Source of the DNA: Haladaptatus caseinilyticus
GTDB lineage: Archaea > Halobacteriota > Halobacteria > Halobacteriales > Haladaptataceae
Direction: 5' to 3'
Assembly (NCBI RefSeq): GCF_026248685.1
Contig: NZ_CP111036.1
Location: forward strand, 930,001-994,000
Length of the DNA stretch: 64,000 nt
Numbering within the stretch: the stretch's first letter is position 1; each line of letters starts with the position of its first letter. The translations under genes were made by a program, and so were the position numbers. Under the pieces are notes generated by a model. It saw only the letters and a program-made list of their open reading frames with translations. It had not been told where the DNA came from and did no database searches. Positions 18,357-27,014 of this stretch are shown here, piece after piece.

Positions 18357-18818
18357 ATGATGGGCGGCGGAAATCAAGAGCTTCAGCAGTTGTCGCAGCA
18401 GCTTCAGCAGCTGGAAGCCGAGAAAGAGGAACTAGAGGGCGAAGTCGAGGACCTGCGCGACGAGAAGGGCGAGATGGATGAAGCCATCGAAGCTATCGAA
18501 ACGCTCGAGACCGGTTCGATCGTTCAGGTTCCGCTCGGTGGCGGGGCGTACATCCGTGCCAGCGTCGAGAACATCGACGAAGTCGTCGTCGAACTCGGTG
18601 GCGGCTACGCTGCGGAGCGCGACCAGAACGGTGCCGTCGAATCGCTAAAAAGCCGAAAGGACGTCGTCGATCAGCATATCAGCGACACGCAGGAAGAGAT
18701 CGCGGAGATCGAAGCCGAGAGCGACCAGTTGGAGCAGAAGGCGCAGCAGATGCAACAACAGCAGATGCAACAGCAGATGCAGCAGATGCAGCAACAGCAG
18801 GAAGACGAGGACGAATAA
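18357..18818 (+). CDS. pfdA: Prefoldin subunit alpha
   Basis: Chaperone subunit that, with prefoldin beta, forms a jellyfish-like hexamer handing unfolded proteins to the thermosome. Two long coiled coils (residues about 5-45 and 95-135) flank beta hairpins around IVQVPLGGGAYIRASVEN near 58-75. The tail is a run of Q and M from about residue 128, ending EDEDE, encoded by imperfect CAGCAGATG-type repeats at 18742-18800. Six bases separate its stop from ftsY. Confidence 0.95.
   Translation: MMGGGNQELQQLSQQLQQLEAEKEELEGEVEDLRDEKGEMDEAIEAIETLETGSIVQVPLGGGAYIRASVENIDEVVVELGGGYAAERDQNGAVESLKSRKDVVDQHISDTQEEIAEIEAESDQLEQKAQQMQQQQMQQQMQQMQQQQEDEDE
18742..18800 (+). repeat. CAR/ATG triplet repeat in the 3' end of pfdA
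   Basis: About 59 bases composed almost only of CAG, CAA and ATG codons, in blocks such as CAGCAGATG. They encode a Gln/Met-rich tail on the second coiled coil of prefoldin alpha. The block structure suggests growth by slippage. Confidence 0.7.
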
Positions 18819-18824
18819 CCGGCG

Positions 18825-19931
18825 ATGTTCGACAGTCTGAAGGAGAAGCTGAGCGGGTTCCGTAAGGACGTCGAGGAGACGACTGAGGAGAAGGCCGAAG
18901 AAGCTGAAGAAGTCGAAGAAGCCGAAGAAGCCGAAGCCGAAACGTCGGAACCCGTCGAGGAGGAAACCGAAACTGAAGCATCCGAATCGGAGGCCGACCG
19001 CGAACCGGAGTCGGAAACCGAAGGGACGAACAACGGCGGCGGCTTCGCACAAAAGGCGAAATCGTTCGCTCGCGGTGAAATCGTCATCGAGGAGCAGGAC
19101 GTCGAAGACCCCCTCTGGGAGTTGGAGATGGCGCTCCTCGAAAGCGACGTGGAGATGAGCGTCGCGGAAGAGATGCTCAAAGGAATCCGAAGCGACCTCG
19201 TCGGCGCGACGCGGAAGTTCAGCGCCGAGACGGAAGACGTGGTCGAACAGGCGCTTCGTGACTCCCTCCTGTCGGTAATCAGCGTCGGGCAGTTCGATTT
19301 CGACCAGCGCGTCGAAGAGGCTGACAAACCGCTCGTCATCATCTTCACCGGCGTCAACGGCGTCGGGAAGACGACGAGCATCGCCAAGCTGTCGCGCTAT
19401 CTCGAAGCGCACGGTCACTCGTCGGTAATGGCGAACGGCGACACCTACCGTGCCGGAGCGAACGAACAGATCGAGGTGCATGCCGACTCGCTGGGCAAAA
19501 AGCTGATCAAGCACGAACAGGGTGGCGACCCTGCAGCAGTTATCTACGATGCCGTGGAGTACGCGGATGCCCACGATATCGACGTGGTGCTCGGCGACAC
19601 GGCAGGACGACTGCACACCAGCGAAGGGTTGATGGACCAGTTGGCGAAAATCGACCGCGTCGTCGATCCGGACATGACCCTCTTCGTGGACGAGGCCGTG
19701 GCCGGACAGGACGCGGTGCAGCGTGCCAAGGAGTTCAACAACGCCGCGGAAATCGACGGATCCATTCTGACGAAGGCTGACGCCGACTCGAAAGGTGGGG
19801 CCGCGATCTCCATCTCACACGTGACGGGGAAGCCGATCCTCTTCCTCGGAACCGGACAGGGATACGACGACATCGAGCGATTCGACCCTGAAACCCTCGT
19901 GGAACGACTGCTTGGCGACGAAGACGAGTAA
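18825..19931 (+). CDS. ftsY: SRP receptor FtsY
   Basis: Membrane-associated GTPase that receives the SRP-ribosome complex. Residues about 15-75 form the very acidic A domain, rich in Glu and Ala. The N domain follows, then the G domain with GVNGVGKTTSIAKLS near 172-186, DTYRAGANEQ near 206, DTAGRLH near 261 and TKADADSKGG near 317. 368 residues. It is last in a unit with prefoldin alpha and is followed by a T-rich terminator. Confidence 0.97.
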   Translation: MFDSLKEKLSGFRKDVEETTEEKAEEAEEVEEAEEAEAETSEPVEEETETEASESEADREPESETEGTNNGGGFAQKAKSFARGEIVIEEQDVEDPLWELEMALLESDVEMSVAEEMLKGIRSDLVGATRKFSAETEDVVEQALRDSLLSVISVGQFDFDQRVEEADKPLVIIFTGVNGVGKTTSIAKLSRYLEAHGHSSVMANGDTYRAGANEQIEVHADSLGKKLIKHEQGGDPAAVIYDAVEYADAHDIDVVLGDTAGRLHTSEGLMDQLAKIDRVVDPDMTLFVDEAVAGQDAVQRAKEFNNAAEIDGSILTKADADSKGGAAISISHVTGKPILFLGTGQGYDDIERFDPETLVERLLGDEDE

Positions 19932-19950
19932 TCGAATTTTCGACTTTTTT
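19932..19950 (+). terminator. ftsY terminator
   Basis: TCGAA (19932-19936) and TTCGA (19939-19943) form a short inverted repeat just after the ftsY stop, followed by six Ts at 19945-19950. T-rich ends are the normal archaeal termination signal. Confidence 0.6.
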
Positions 19951-20285
19951 GGTGAAACACCGGTTCGAGAAGCGACGCAAACGCCGGCAATCGCGCAGTG
20001 ACACGGATATGAGGATGCGCCGTGGGAGTGGCCGAGGCGATTCGCCGAGGCCACCCGACCTTCCCGCGCGTTCGGGTGACCTCGTGGTGGCGGTTTTTGA
20101 GCCAGCAACTGCGGTCAGCGGAACGAAACAGGACGGAGGAAGAACGGGACAACCAGCAGGAACGAATCGAGGACGGCGCACCCGTCCAATGCCACGACGA
20201 TATCCAAAGCGTAATTCGCAATTCCCAAGACCAACCACAGACTCCTGTCGAACGACAGCGAACTGAATCCAGCGGAAATCCAACA
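19951..20285 (+). other. Intergenic region with strong hairpin
   Basis: No convincing coding frame; an open plus-strand frame from 20022 joins the methyltransferase but its 88 codons look unlike the family. Bases 20028-20053 fold as GTGGCC/GGCCAC, a symmetric GA/GA internal loop, then GGCG/CGCC. A second stem pairs ACCCGA (20053-20058) with TCGGGT (about 20072-20077), and five Ts follow at 20093-20097. This looks like a possible structured RNA of about 70-100 bases. Confidence 0.35.
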
Positions 20286-21251
20286 GTGTATCTACTCGAA
20301 CTCGGCGGAGAAGACGACGAATTTGCGGCCTGTGAGGCGGAGAGCGCGGCAACTGGCGTCGAAATCGTCGCACCGGGACTCGCGCGAGCGACGGCCATCA
20401 CGGAGCGCATCAGAAACCTCGCGTACACGCACCGAGCGAGCAAGCAGATCGGCAGGACGAACGCCGACATCGACAGCGCGTGCGCATTGCTCTCCGCCGC
20501 GTCCTTCGACCGCGAGGGAAGTGTTGCGGTGCGCGCCCGGTCGGTACGCGAAACACGACTGAGCACGCAGGAAACGGAACGGAAACTCGGTCGGATACTC
20601 GTCGAACGTGGCTTTTCGGTCGATTTGGACGACCCGGATCACGAACTGCGAGCCATCTTCTCTGACGACATCTGCATGCTCGGCTGGCTCGAAATCGAGA
20701 GCACACGCGATTTCGGGAGTCGCATGCCGACCGACCGACCCTTTTTCCAACCGGGAAGTATGCATCCACTGCTCGCACGCGCGTTGGTGAACATCGCCGG
20801 AGCACGGGAGGGGAAAACGATCCTCGATCCGATGTGCGGGACCGGTGGCGTACTCATCGAGGCCGCGCTGGTGGGAGCACGACCGCTCGGCGTGGATGCA
20901 CAGGAAAAGATGGTTCGCGGGGCAGGGGAAAACCTCACTCACTACGGCCCCGACAGCCATGCTGGAACAGTTCGCGGCGATGCAACACACCTGCCGTTTC
21001 CCGACGATTCCATCGACGGCGTGGTGTTCGACGCTCCTTACGGCAGGCAGTCGAAGATCGCGAATCTCGAACTGGATGTCCTCGTAGACGGTGCGCTTTC
21101 GGAGGCCCATCGGGTCGCACCACGAACGGTCATCGTCGGCGACCGCTCATGGGTGTCCGAGGCGCGTGATGCGGGATGGACGGTCGAGGAGGAGTTCGAA
21201 CGGCGTGTCCATCGCTCGTTGACGCGATACATCGCAGTGCTGTCTCGATAG
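20286..21251 (+). CDS. trmG10: tRNA (guanine-10-N2) dimethyltransferase
   Basis: Methylates G10 of tRNA, cytoplasmic. The 321-residue product has an N-terminal THUMP region (to about residue 150) and a Rossmann methyltransferase domain with ILDPMCGTGGVLIEAALVG near 179-197 as SAM motif and FDAPYGRQSKI near 249-259 as catalytic motif (NPPY-like, with Ala in place of the first Pro). The GTG at 20286 fits the family opening (VYLLELGGED). It is followed by thyA after 50 bases. Confidence 0.88.
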   Translation: MYLLELGGEDDEFAACEAESAATGVEIVAPGLARATAITERIRNLAYTHRASKQIGRTNADIDSACALLSAASFDREGSVAVRARSVRETRLSTQETERKLGRILVERGFSVDLDDPDHELRAIFSDDICMLGWLEIESTRDFGSRMPTDRPFFQPGSMHPLLARALVNIAGAREGKTILDPMCGTGGVLIEAALVGARPLGVDAQEKMVRGAGENLTHYGPDSHAGTVRGDATHLPFPDDSIDGVVFDAPYGRQSKIANLELDVLVDGALSEAHRVAPRTVIVGDRSWVSEARDAGWTVEEEFERRVHRSLTRYIAVLSR

Positions 21252-21269
21252 TTGGTTGCCGAATCGAAC

Positions 21270-21280
21270 ACATATTTTAC
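21270..21280 (+). promoter_or_regulatory. thyA-folA TATA box
   Basis: CATATTTTAC at 21271-21280 is AT-rich in a GC-rich setting and lies 22-31 bases before the thyA ATG, the spacing of a leaderless haloarchaeal promoter. Confidence 0.5.
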
Positions 21281-21301
21281 GCCCGGTGCAAACCCACACC
21301 T

Positions 21302-22300
21302 ATGGAGCAGTATCTGGGTCTCGTGGACGACGTACTTCAGGAGGGGACGTACAAGCCCAATCGAACCGGCGTGGATACGATTTCGACGTTCAGTCGACAT
21401 TACGAAATCGACCTGCAAGCGGGATTCCCGCTGTTGACGACGAAGCAGATGGACGGGTTTCGCTGGGACTCGATGTTGCACGAACTTCTCTGGTATCTCT
21501 CCGGTGAGGAACACGTTCGGAACCTGCGCGAGAAGACGGGTATCTGGAACGAGTGGGCCGACGAAGACGGGAACCTCGACACCGCCTACGGACGGTTCTG
21601 GCGACGGTTCCCGGTTCCGGAGTCAGGGCTGCCGGGCGAGTCGTGGCCGGAGGATGGCCACCGATGGTTGAACGATGACGGAACGTTCGACCAAATCCAG
21701 TACGTCCTCGACGGCCTCAAAGAGAACCCGAACTCGCGGCGATTCGTCGTTTCGGCGTGGCACCCAGCGAATGCGGCGGTTTCAACGCTCCCACCGTGTC
21801 ACTACACGTTCGTGGTAAACGTACAGGGCGAGACGCTGAACCTACACCTCACGCAGCGGTCGGGCGATGTGGCGCTCGGCATCCCGTTCAACATCGCGGC
21901 TTACGCCCTGCTTGCGACCGTTCTCGCGCAGGAAACTGGATTCGAGGTCGGCAAGTTCGCCCACACCATCGTGGACGCCCACATCTACTGTGGCGAGGGC
22001 GAACGCGGCGAGTGGTACCGCGACAATCTCGGCGAACTGCAAGCACGACTGAGCGACGTTGAGATGAAAGCCGAGTTCGAGGAGGTTCGAAACTGGCTCG
22101 AATCGGCGGCACCGGAGGAAGAAGACGGCAACGACGGTCTCGACCACGTCCCCGGCCTGCTGACTCAACTGTCTCGTGAACCGAAATCACGTCCCGAGAT
22201 CGAGGTTTCGGCGGACTCGCTGGCCGAACTGACCTACGACGACATCACCCTCCGGGAGTACGACGCCCATCCCGGCATCAGATTCAGCGTGGCGGAATGA
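21302..22300 (+). CDS. thyA: Thymidylate synthase ThyA
   Basis: Makes dTMP from dUMP and methylene-tetrahydrofolate, yielding dihydrofolate. The 332-residue protein starts MEQYLGLVDDVLQEG. The folate and dUMP site is formed by TGVDTISTF near residue 22, the catalytic Cys in LPPCHYTFVV near 163, and LTQRSGDVALGIPFN near 182. An insertion of acidic residues (EEEDGNDGL) near 280 is halophile-like. The in-frame codons upstream of 21302 overlap the promoter and the trmG10 end. The ATGA overlap with folA couples the folate cycle enzymes. Confidence 0.96.
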   Translation: MEQYLGLVDDVLQEGTYKPNRTGVDTISTFSRHYEIDLQAGFPLLTTKQMDGFRWDSMLHELLWYLSGEEHVRNLREKTGIWNEWADEDGNLDTAYGRFWRRFPVPESGLPGESWPEDGHRWLNDDGTFDQIQYVLDGLKENPNSRRFVVSAWHPANAAVSTLPPCHYTFVVNVQGETLNLHLTQRSGDVALGIPFNIAAYALLATVLAQETGFEVGKFAHTIVDAHIYCGEGERGEWYRDNLGELQARLSDVEMKAEFEEVRNWLESAAPEEEDGNDGLDHVPGLLTQLSREPKSRPEIEVSADSLAELTYDDITLREYDAHPGIRFSVAE

Positions 22301-22779
22301 CGCGCTTAGTCCTCATCGCCGCCGTCGCCCAAAACGGAGTCATTGGCGACGGCGGCGACATGCCGTGGCACTACTCGGAGGATTTGCGCCATTTCAAGGA
22401 GACGACGATGGGTCATCCCGTCGTCATGGGGCGGACGACCTACGACAGCATTGCAGGGCGAATCGACGGCCCACTGCCGGGTCGCACGAACGTCGTCCTC
22501 AGTCGCTCGAATCCAGACCTTCCGGAGGACGTAGTACTGGTCCACGGCGTTCAGGAAGCGATCGACGAAGTCGAAAAGCTGGACGATACCGCGTTCGTCA
22601 TCGGCGGCGCGACGGTTTACGAGCAGTTCCTTCCCCACGCGGACGAACTGGTATTGACCGAGATTCACGCGGAGTACGACGGGGATACGAAGTTTCCCGA
22701 GTGGAATCAGGAAGAATGGCGAGAGGCCGAGCGCGACGAGCGCGATGCGTTCGATTTTGTCCGGTACGAACGTCGCTGA
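22297..22779 (+). CDS. folA: Dihydrofolate reductase
   Basis: Reduces dihydrofolate made by ThyA with NADPH. The 160 residues show LVLIAAVAQNGVIGDGGDMP at the N-terminus, PWHYSEDLRHFKETTMGHPV with the catalytic acidic residue near 29, VMGRTTYDSI near 44 and VIGGATVYEQF near 100. Length is normal. Overlaps thyA by four bases. Confidence 0.96.
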   Translation: MTRLVLIAAVAQNGVIGDGGDMPWHYSEDLRHFKETTMGHPVVMGRTTYDSIAGRIDGPLPGRTNVVLSRSNPDLPEDVVLVHGVQEAIDEVEKLDDTAFVIGGATVYEQFLPHADELVLTEIHAEYDGDTKFPEWNQEEWREAERDERDAFDFVRYERR

Positions 22780-23157
22780 TTAGGCGTTACTTCGACGCCG
22801 CTGCATCTTCGGATTCGCCCACGCGACCAGTGTGCCGACGAACAGGGCAACGAGCCACGTTCCGATTGCAGTCGGTTGGTTTGTGGTAACGCTTTCGACA
22901 TCGAACACCATCCATAGAGCGACTGTGGCGAGCCAGCTGACGATACTGAACACCCAAACTTGGTGGTAGGAAACCGGAAATTTGTCGAGCGCGATGAGAA
23001 CGCCGACGGCAAGTCCCGGTGAATATACGAGCAAAGCAGTCTGCCACAGTTTTGGGGTCTCAACGAGGAGTGGTGTGAGCACGGTGATCGGAAGCGAGAG
23101 CATTAGCACGCTCCCGAGGACGATGCCGAGTTGTTCAAGGCGGCGGGGGAGGGACAT
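22780..23157 (-). CDS. Four-TM membrane protein, unknown
   Basis: Protein of 125 residues with four hydrophobic helices (about 12-32, 38-58, 65-85, 97-113) and a basic end (KMQRRRSNA). No catalytic or metal motif; I do not recognise the family. It abuts folA tail to tail and has another small membrane protein gene 42 bases upstream on the same strand. Confidence 0.7.
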   Translation of the reverse strand: MSLPRRLEQLGIVLGSVLMLSLPITVLTPLLVETPKLWQTALLVYSPGLAVGVLIALDKFPVSYHQVWVFSIVSWLATVALWMVFDVESVTTNQPTAIGTWLVALFVGTLVAWANPKMQRRRSNA

Positions 23158-23199
23158 GAAACCGCAGTTCGGAGTCCAGAATAATATGCTTTCCGTCGA

Positions 23200-23562
23200 T
23201 TACGTCGGTGGCGCCGGCGGGCCGAGCGAAATGATGTAGACGATACCGCCGATGACGACGCTCGCCAGAAAGCTGACGAGGACGTGGATGGCGGTGACGA
23301 AGCCTGCAGTACGCCACTTGAGTCGATAGACGATGTGGAAGAGGGTCAGGTCGAGCGCTATCGCGATGACGATGACGATGAGACCGACGTACCGCTGAAG
23401 GAGAAACGGGAGCGCCGCAATCGGCGGGCCGATTGCGAGCGCGCGAGGAAGCGGCACGCTCCCGAGGAAATTTCTCGCGGCGATGTGTGCCGTCAGCGTG
23501 AGAAAGCTCGCCAGAAGGAGATACGTTCCGACGAGTGGCGTCAGTTCACCCAACAGTGCCAT
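23200..23562 (-). CDS. Four-TM membrane protein, haloarchaeal family
   Basis: Protein of 120 residues with four hydrophobic helices and the conserved-looking ARNFLGSVPLPRALAIGPP between helices one and two, then a proline-rich end (LGPPAPPT). It resembles a haloarchaea-only membrane family of unknown function. It sits next to the TBP gene, 38 bases upstream of the TBP stop on the same strand. Confidence 0.7.
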   Translation of the reverse strand: MALLGELTPLVGTYLLLASFLTLTAHIAARNFLGSVPLPRALAIGPPIAALPFLLQRYVGLIVIVIAIALDLTLFHIVYRLKWRTAGFVTAIHVLVSFLASVVIGGIVYIISLGPPAPPT

Positions 23563-23600
23563 ACTCGATAATCGAGAGTGTGGCGTCTTGGGTGTGGCGA

Positions 23601-24161
23601 TTATTCCAGCAGACCGAGCTCTTCGAGACGCGAGACGATTTTGTCGACTGCCTGTTCCGCGTCCTCGGGTTTCTTCCCGCCGGTGATAACGAGTTTCCCG
23701 GAACCGAAGAGCAGTGCGACGACTTCGGGTTCGTCGAGACGGTAGACGAGGCCGGGGAACTGCTCCGGTTCGTACTCGATGTTCTCCAGTCCGAGACCGA
23801 TAGCGATAGCGTTGAGATTGAGATTGCGGCCGAGATCGGCACTGGTAACGATGTTCTGGACGACGATTTCCGGGTTTTCGTTGACCTGGATGTTGAGTTC
23901 ACGGAGTTTGTCGAAGACGATTTCGAGGCTCTCGTGGACGTCCGCGGTGCTCTTTGCGCCGGTACAGACGATTTTACCGGAGCGGAAGATGAGTGCGGCC
24001 GATTTCGGGTTCTGGGTACGGTAGACGAGACCGGGGAACTGCTCTGGGTCGTAGTCCGCGCCTTCGAGGTCCATCGCGACGCTCTGAAGGTCGAGTTCCT
24101 GCCCGATGCCCGTCGAGGCGACCACGTTTTCAATGTTGATGGTTTCCTTGGGGTCGGTCAT
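23601..24161 (-). CDS. tbp: TATA-box-binding protein
   Basis: General transcription factor that bends promoter DNA with TFB and RNA polymerase. The 186-residue saddle has two direct repeats: EQFPGLVYRTQNPKSAALIF near residues 40-59 and EQFPGLVYRLDEPEVVALLF near 131-150. The C-terminus is short and acidic. Haloarchaea often carry several TBPs; this one looks like the usual housekeeping type. AT-rich TATA-like boxes lie before the ATG. Confidence 0.97.
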   Translation of the reverse strand: MTDPKETINIENVVASTGIGQELDLQSVAMDLEGADYDPEQFPGLVYRTQNPKSAALIFRSGKIVCTGAKSTADVHESLEIVFDKLRELNIQVNENPEIVVQNIVTSADLGRNLNLNAIAIGLGLENIEYEPEQFPGLVYRLDEPEVVALLFGSGKLVITGGKKPEDAEQAVDKIVSRLEELGLLE

Positions 24162-24178
24162 AGCGCGACTTAAATGAC

Positions 24179-24198
24179 GTATTTAAGGTTTATAAAGG
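24179..24198 (-). promoter_or_regulatory. tbp promoter
   Basis: On the minus strand CCTTTATAAACC (24187-24198) and CTTAAATAC (24179-24187) lie 18-37 bases before the tbp ATG at 24161. Either may be the TATA box of a leaderless transcript. Two overlapping boxes would allow TBP to govern its own gene. Confidence 0.5.
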
Positions 24199-24349
24199 TT
24201 GGTAGTCCTTGCTGACACGACTCGAATGGCCTTTATGAGCGCTCTCGAAACGAAACCGTGATACTGCGGTCTTCAATGGTGTCTCGCGCCGGTCTCTTCG
24301 AGGCTCGATGGCGCAGACCTTAACAGTGCGCCGCCCCAATCGGCAAGTA

Positions 24350-25081
24350 ATGACCGACGAGCGAAGTCACAAGTTCTCGGAAGGGGAAGGCTTCGGCGAT
24401 CCATACGACGAGTTCGACTTGGATCCACCAGAACTCGAAGTCGATCCGGGCGAAGTGGACCCAGTGGACTCCCGTGTCGTTACCGACATGCTCGACCAGC
24501 AGGCGATTCCGAGCGACAGGGTGTCCGTCAAAGACCTCGTCGAGGTCGGCCTGAGCTACATGCAGATAAATCGCTTCGAACAGGCGACCGAGACGTTCGA
24601 GCGTGCGGCCCGCTTTGCGGACGAGGACTCCCTCGAAGCACAGGAAGCGTGGGTAAACAAGGGTGCGGCACACGGCCAACTCGAAGAGTGGGACGAAGCC
24701 ATCGGCTCGTACCGTGAAGCCCTTCGAATCGACGACGACAGCGAACACGCCGCGACTGCCGAGACGAATCTCGCATACGCACTGTGGGAGTCCGGGCAGA
24801 CCGAACAGGCACTCGAACATTCGGAGCGCGCAGTCGAAATCGACCAGCGATTCCCACAGGCGTGGTTCAACCGCGGATTCTTCCTCCTCGAACGCGGACT
24901 GGCGGAAGACGCACTGAACTGCCTCGACAACGCGATTCGACTCGGCTTCCGAAACGCGCAGGTCGTCGAGGAGAAAGCTCGCGCGTTGGAAGAACTCGGC
25001 GAGGACGAAGAAGCCGAAAAGCTCGCCGAGGAGGCGGAAGAGATGCGAAAACAGGCCGAACAAGAGCTAATTCAGGAATAA
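24350..25081 (+). CDS. Tetratricopeptide repeat protein
   Basis: Protein of 243 residues. The first 60 are acidic and probably loose; three to four TPR units follow (residues about 65-100, 101-140, 141-172, 173-207) with the usual A/G/Y spacing, for example AWVNKGAAHGQLEEWDEAI and AWFNRGFFLLERGLAEDAL. The tail is an EA/K-rich coiled coil. TPRs bind other proteins; the partner is unknown. Its TAA shares a base with the ATG of the DUF424 gene. Confidence 0.88.
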   Translation: MTDERSHKFSEGEGFGDPYDEFDLDPPELEVDPGEVDPVDSRVVTDMLDQQAIPSDRVSVKDLVEVGLSYMQINRFEQATETFERAARFADEDSLEAQEAWVNKGAAHGQLEEWDEAIGSYREALRIDDDSEHAATAETNLAYALWESGQTEQALEHSERAVEIDQRFPQAWFNRGFFLLERGLAEDALNCLDNAIRLGFRNAQVVEEKARALEELGEDEEAEKLAEEAEEMRKQAEQELIQE

Positions 25082-25371
25082 TGATTCTCAGGGAGCGGGA
25101 CACACAAGAGGGACTACTCGTCGCTGTCTGTGACGACGACGTGCTCGGCGAGACGTTCGAAACTGACGGCGTGTCGTTCACCGTCACCGAGGAGTTTTAC
25201 GGCGGCGATGAGGTGGACGAGAGCGAAGTCGTGGACAGTCTCACCCGTGCCAGCGTGGCTAACATCGTCGGTACGGATGCAGTGACGCTTGCAGTCGAAA
25301 ACGGGTTCGTAGACGAGGGAAGCGTCCTCGAACTGGACTCCACTAAGCACGCACAGTTCTTGCGGATGTAA
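25081..25371 (+). CDS. DUF424 domain protein
   Basis: Small archaeal protein of 96 residues, single DUF424 domain, with FYGGDEVDESEV near residues 40-51 and ANIVGTDAVTLAVENGFVD near 60-78. The role is not known; the family is widespread in archaea, which argues for an information-processing function. One-base overlap with the TPR gene shows co-translation. Confidence 0.85.
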   Translation: MILRERDTQEGLLVAVCDDDVLGETFETDGVSFTVTEEFYGGDEVDESEVVDSLTRASVANIVGTDAVTLAVENGFVDEGSVLELDSTKHAQFLRM

Positions 25372-25387
25372 CCGAGTTCCACAACGA

Positions 25388-25567
25388 TCAATCGAACACG
25401 GCGGGGACGTTCACTGCTGCCAAACAGAGCAGTGAACCAACCGTGACCGTTACGCCAATCATCGTCAGTCCGGTATCGAAGGCGAACGAGAGGAACGTGT
25501 GGAAGGCTCCGACGAACGCGAGTCCAAGAAAGAGCAAGCTCGCGCCCAGTCGTCGTTTCGAGACCAT
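25388..25567 (-). CDS. Small two-TM membrane protein
   Basis: A 59-residue open frame from ATG at 25567 (MVSKRRLGASLLFLGLAF) with two hydrophobic helices near residues 7-28 and 34-52. The basic start sets the N-terminus inside. It is too short for common gene-length cut-offs. Codon use is GC-rich at third positions as in neighbours. Function unknown. Confidence 0.6.
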   Translation of the reverse strand: MVSKRRLGASLLFLGLAFVGAFHTFLSFAFDTGLTMIGVTVTVGSLLCLAAVNVPAVFD

Positions 25568-25684
25568 ACTGAGGGCAAGGGCCCGAGCGGCTTAAGCCAC
25601 GTTACTATCGGTGTAACCAAAATAGGTTTCGACAGCTTCGGGAGACCGAAGGAGTGTTTTGACTCGAACACCAATCGATAGGCA

Positions 25685-26932
25685 ATGGAACCACAGCAGT
25701 CAGAGGCGTTGGACGTGGCGCGCATTCGGGAGGACTTCCCGATTCTACAGCGGGAGGTAAACGGGAACCAGTTGGTGTACCTCGATAACGCGGCGACGAC
25801 GCAGACGCCGGAACAGGTCGTCGAGACCATCTGTGACTACTACCGGAACTATAACGCGAACGTCCACCGTGGCATCCACCAGTTGAGTCAGGAGGCGTCC
25901 GTCGCCTACGAGGAAGCGCACGACCGACTTGCGGAGTTCATCGGCGCGAGCGGCGGGCGCGAGGAGATGGTGTTCACGAAGAACACGACCGAATCCGAGA
26001 ATCTCGTGGCCTACGCGTGGGGGCTGAACGAACTCGGGCCGGGCGACGAGGTCGTCCTGACCGAAATGGAACATCACGCCTCGCTCGTGACGTGGCAACA
26101 GCTCGCCAAGAAAACAGGTGCGGAGGTGAAGTACATCCCGATCGACGAGCAGGGCTACCTCGATATGGACGCCGCAGCGGAGATGATCACCGACAATACG
26201 AAAATGGTCAGCGTCGTCCACGTCTCGAACACGCTCGGAACGACGAACCCAGTCGGTGAACTGGCCGACATCGCACACGACCACGGCGCCTATATCTTCG
26301 TCGATGGCGCACAAGCGGTTCCAAATCGTCCCGTCGATGTCGAAGCTATCGACGCCGACTTCTACGCCTTTTCGGGGCACAAGATGGCTGGCCCGACCGG
26401 CATCGGCGGTCTGTACGGCAAGGAACACATCTTAGAGGAGATGGAACCGTACCTCTACGGCGGCGACATGATCCGGAAGGTGACCTACGAGGACGCGACG
26501 TGGGAAGACCTTCCGTGGAAATTCGAGGCCGGGACACCAAGCATCGCCCAGGGTATCGCGATGGCCGCCGCGGTGGACTACCTCGAAGAGATCGGCATGG
26601 AGCGCATCCAGCGACACGAAGAACAACTCGCGGAGTACGCCTACGATCGCCTGACGGAGGAAGGCGACGTGGAAATCTACGGCCCACCGGGTGACGACCG
26701 TGGCGGTCTCGTCTCGTTCAACGTCGATAGCGTCCACGCCCACGACCTCTCCAGCATCGTGAACGACCACGCGGTGGCGATTCGGGCGGGCGACCACTGT
26801 ACACAGCCACTCCACGACAAACTCGGCGTTGCGGCGTCGGCGCGAGCGTCCTTCTACATTTACAACACGCGTGAAGAGGTCGATAAGCTGGTCGAAGCCG
26901 TGGACGACGCTCGGCAGTTGTTTGCGCAGTAG
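25685..26932 (+). CDS. sufS: Cysteine desulfurase SufS
   Basis: PLP enzyme that takes sulfur from cysteine for Fe-S cluster building. The 415 residues show LDNAATTQTP near 36, TKNTTESENLVA near 98, the Asp in FVDGAQAVPN near 207, the PLP Lys in FSGHKMAGPTGIGG near 233 and the persulfide Cys in RAGDHCTQPLH near 374. This is group II (SufS/CsdA) by loop pattern. The SufU-type scaffold, its usual sulfur acceptor or activator, is 3 kb downstream on the same strand. Confidence 0.95.
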   Translation: MEPQQSEALDVARIREDFPILQREVNGNQLVYLDNAATTQTPEQVVETICDYYRNYNANVHRGIHQLSQEASVAYEEAHDRLAEFIGASGGREEMVFTKNTTESENLVAYAWGLNELGPGDEVVLTEMEHHASLVTWQQLAKKTGAEVKYIPIDEQGYLDMDAAAEMITDNTKMVSVVHVSNTLGTTNPVGELADIAHDHGAYIFVDGAQAVPNRPVDVEAIDADFYAFSGHKMAGPTGIGGLYGKEHILEEMEPYLYGGDMIRKVTYEDATWEDLPWKFEAGTPSIAQGIAMAAAVDYLEEIGMERIQRHEEQLAEYAYDRLTEEGDVEIYGPPGDDRGGLVSFNVDSVHAHDLSSIVNDHAVAIRAGDHCTQPLHDKLGVAASARASFYIYNTREEVDKLVEAVDDARQLFAQ

Positions 26933-27014
26933 ATTTCGACACGAAATCGGCCCTTCCGAAGTTCGCGGTAGGTCTATCACCGATGCTAGTGGTAGTTCTA
27001 CATGGGGGGTATCA

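Noticed and set aside
20022-20285. N-terminal extension of the tRNA G10 methyltransferase
   Set aside because: The 88 codons look unlike the family and cover the hairpin region; GTG at 20286 fits better.
19544-20566. Minus-strand frame of 340 codons across ftsY and the next gene
   Set aside because: Low-complexity Ser/Arg-rich translation typical of an antisense shadow of GC-rich genes.
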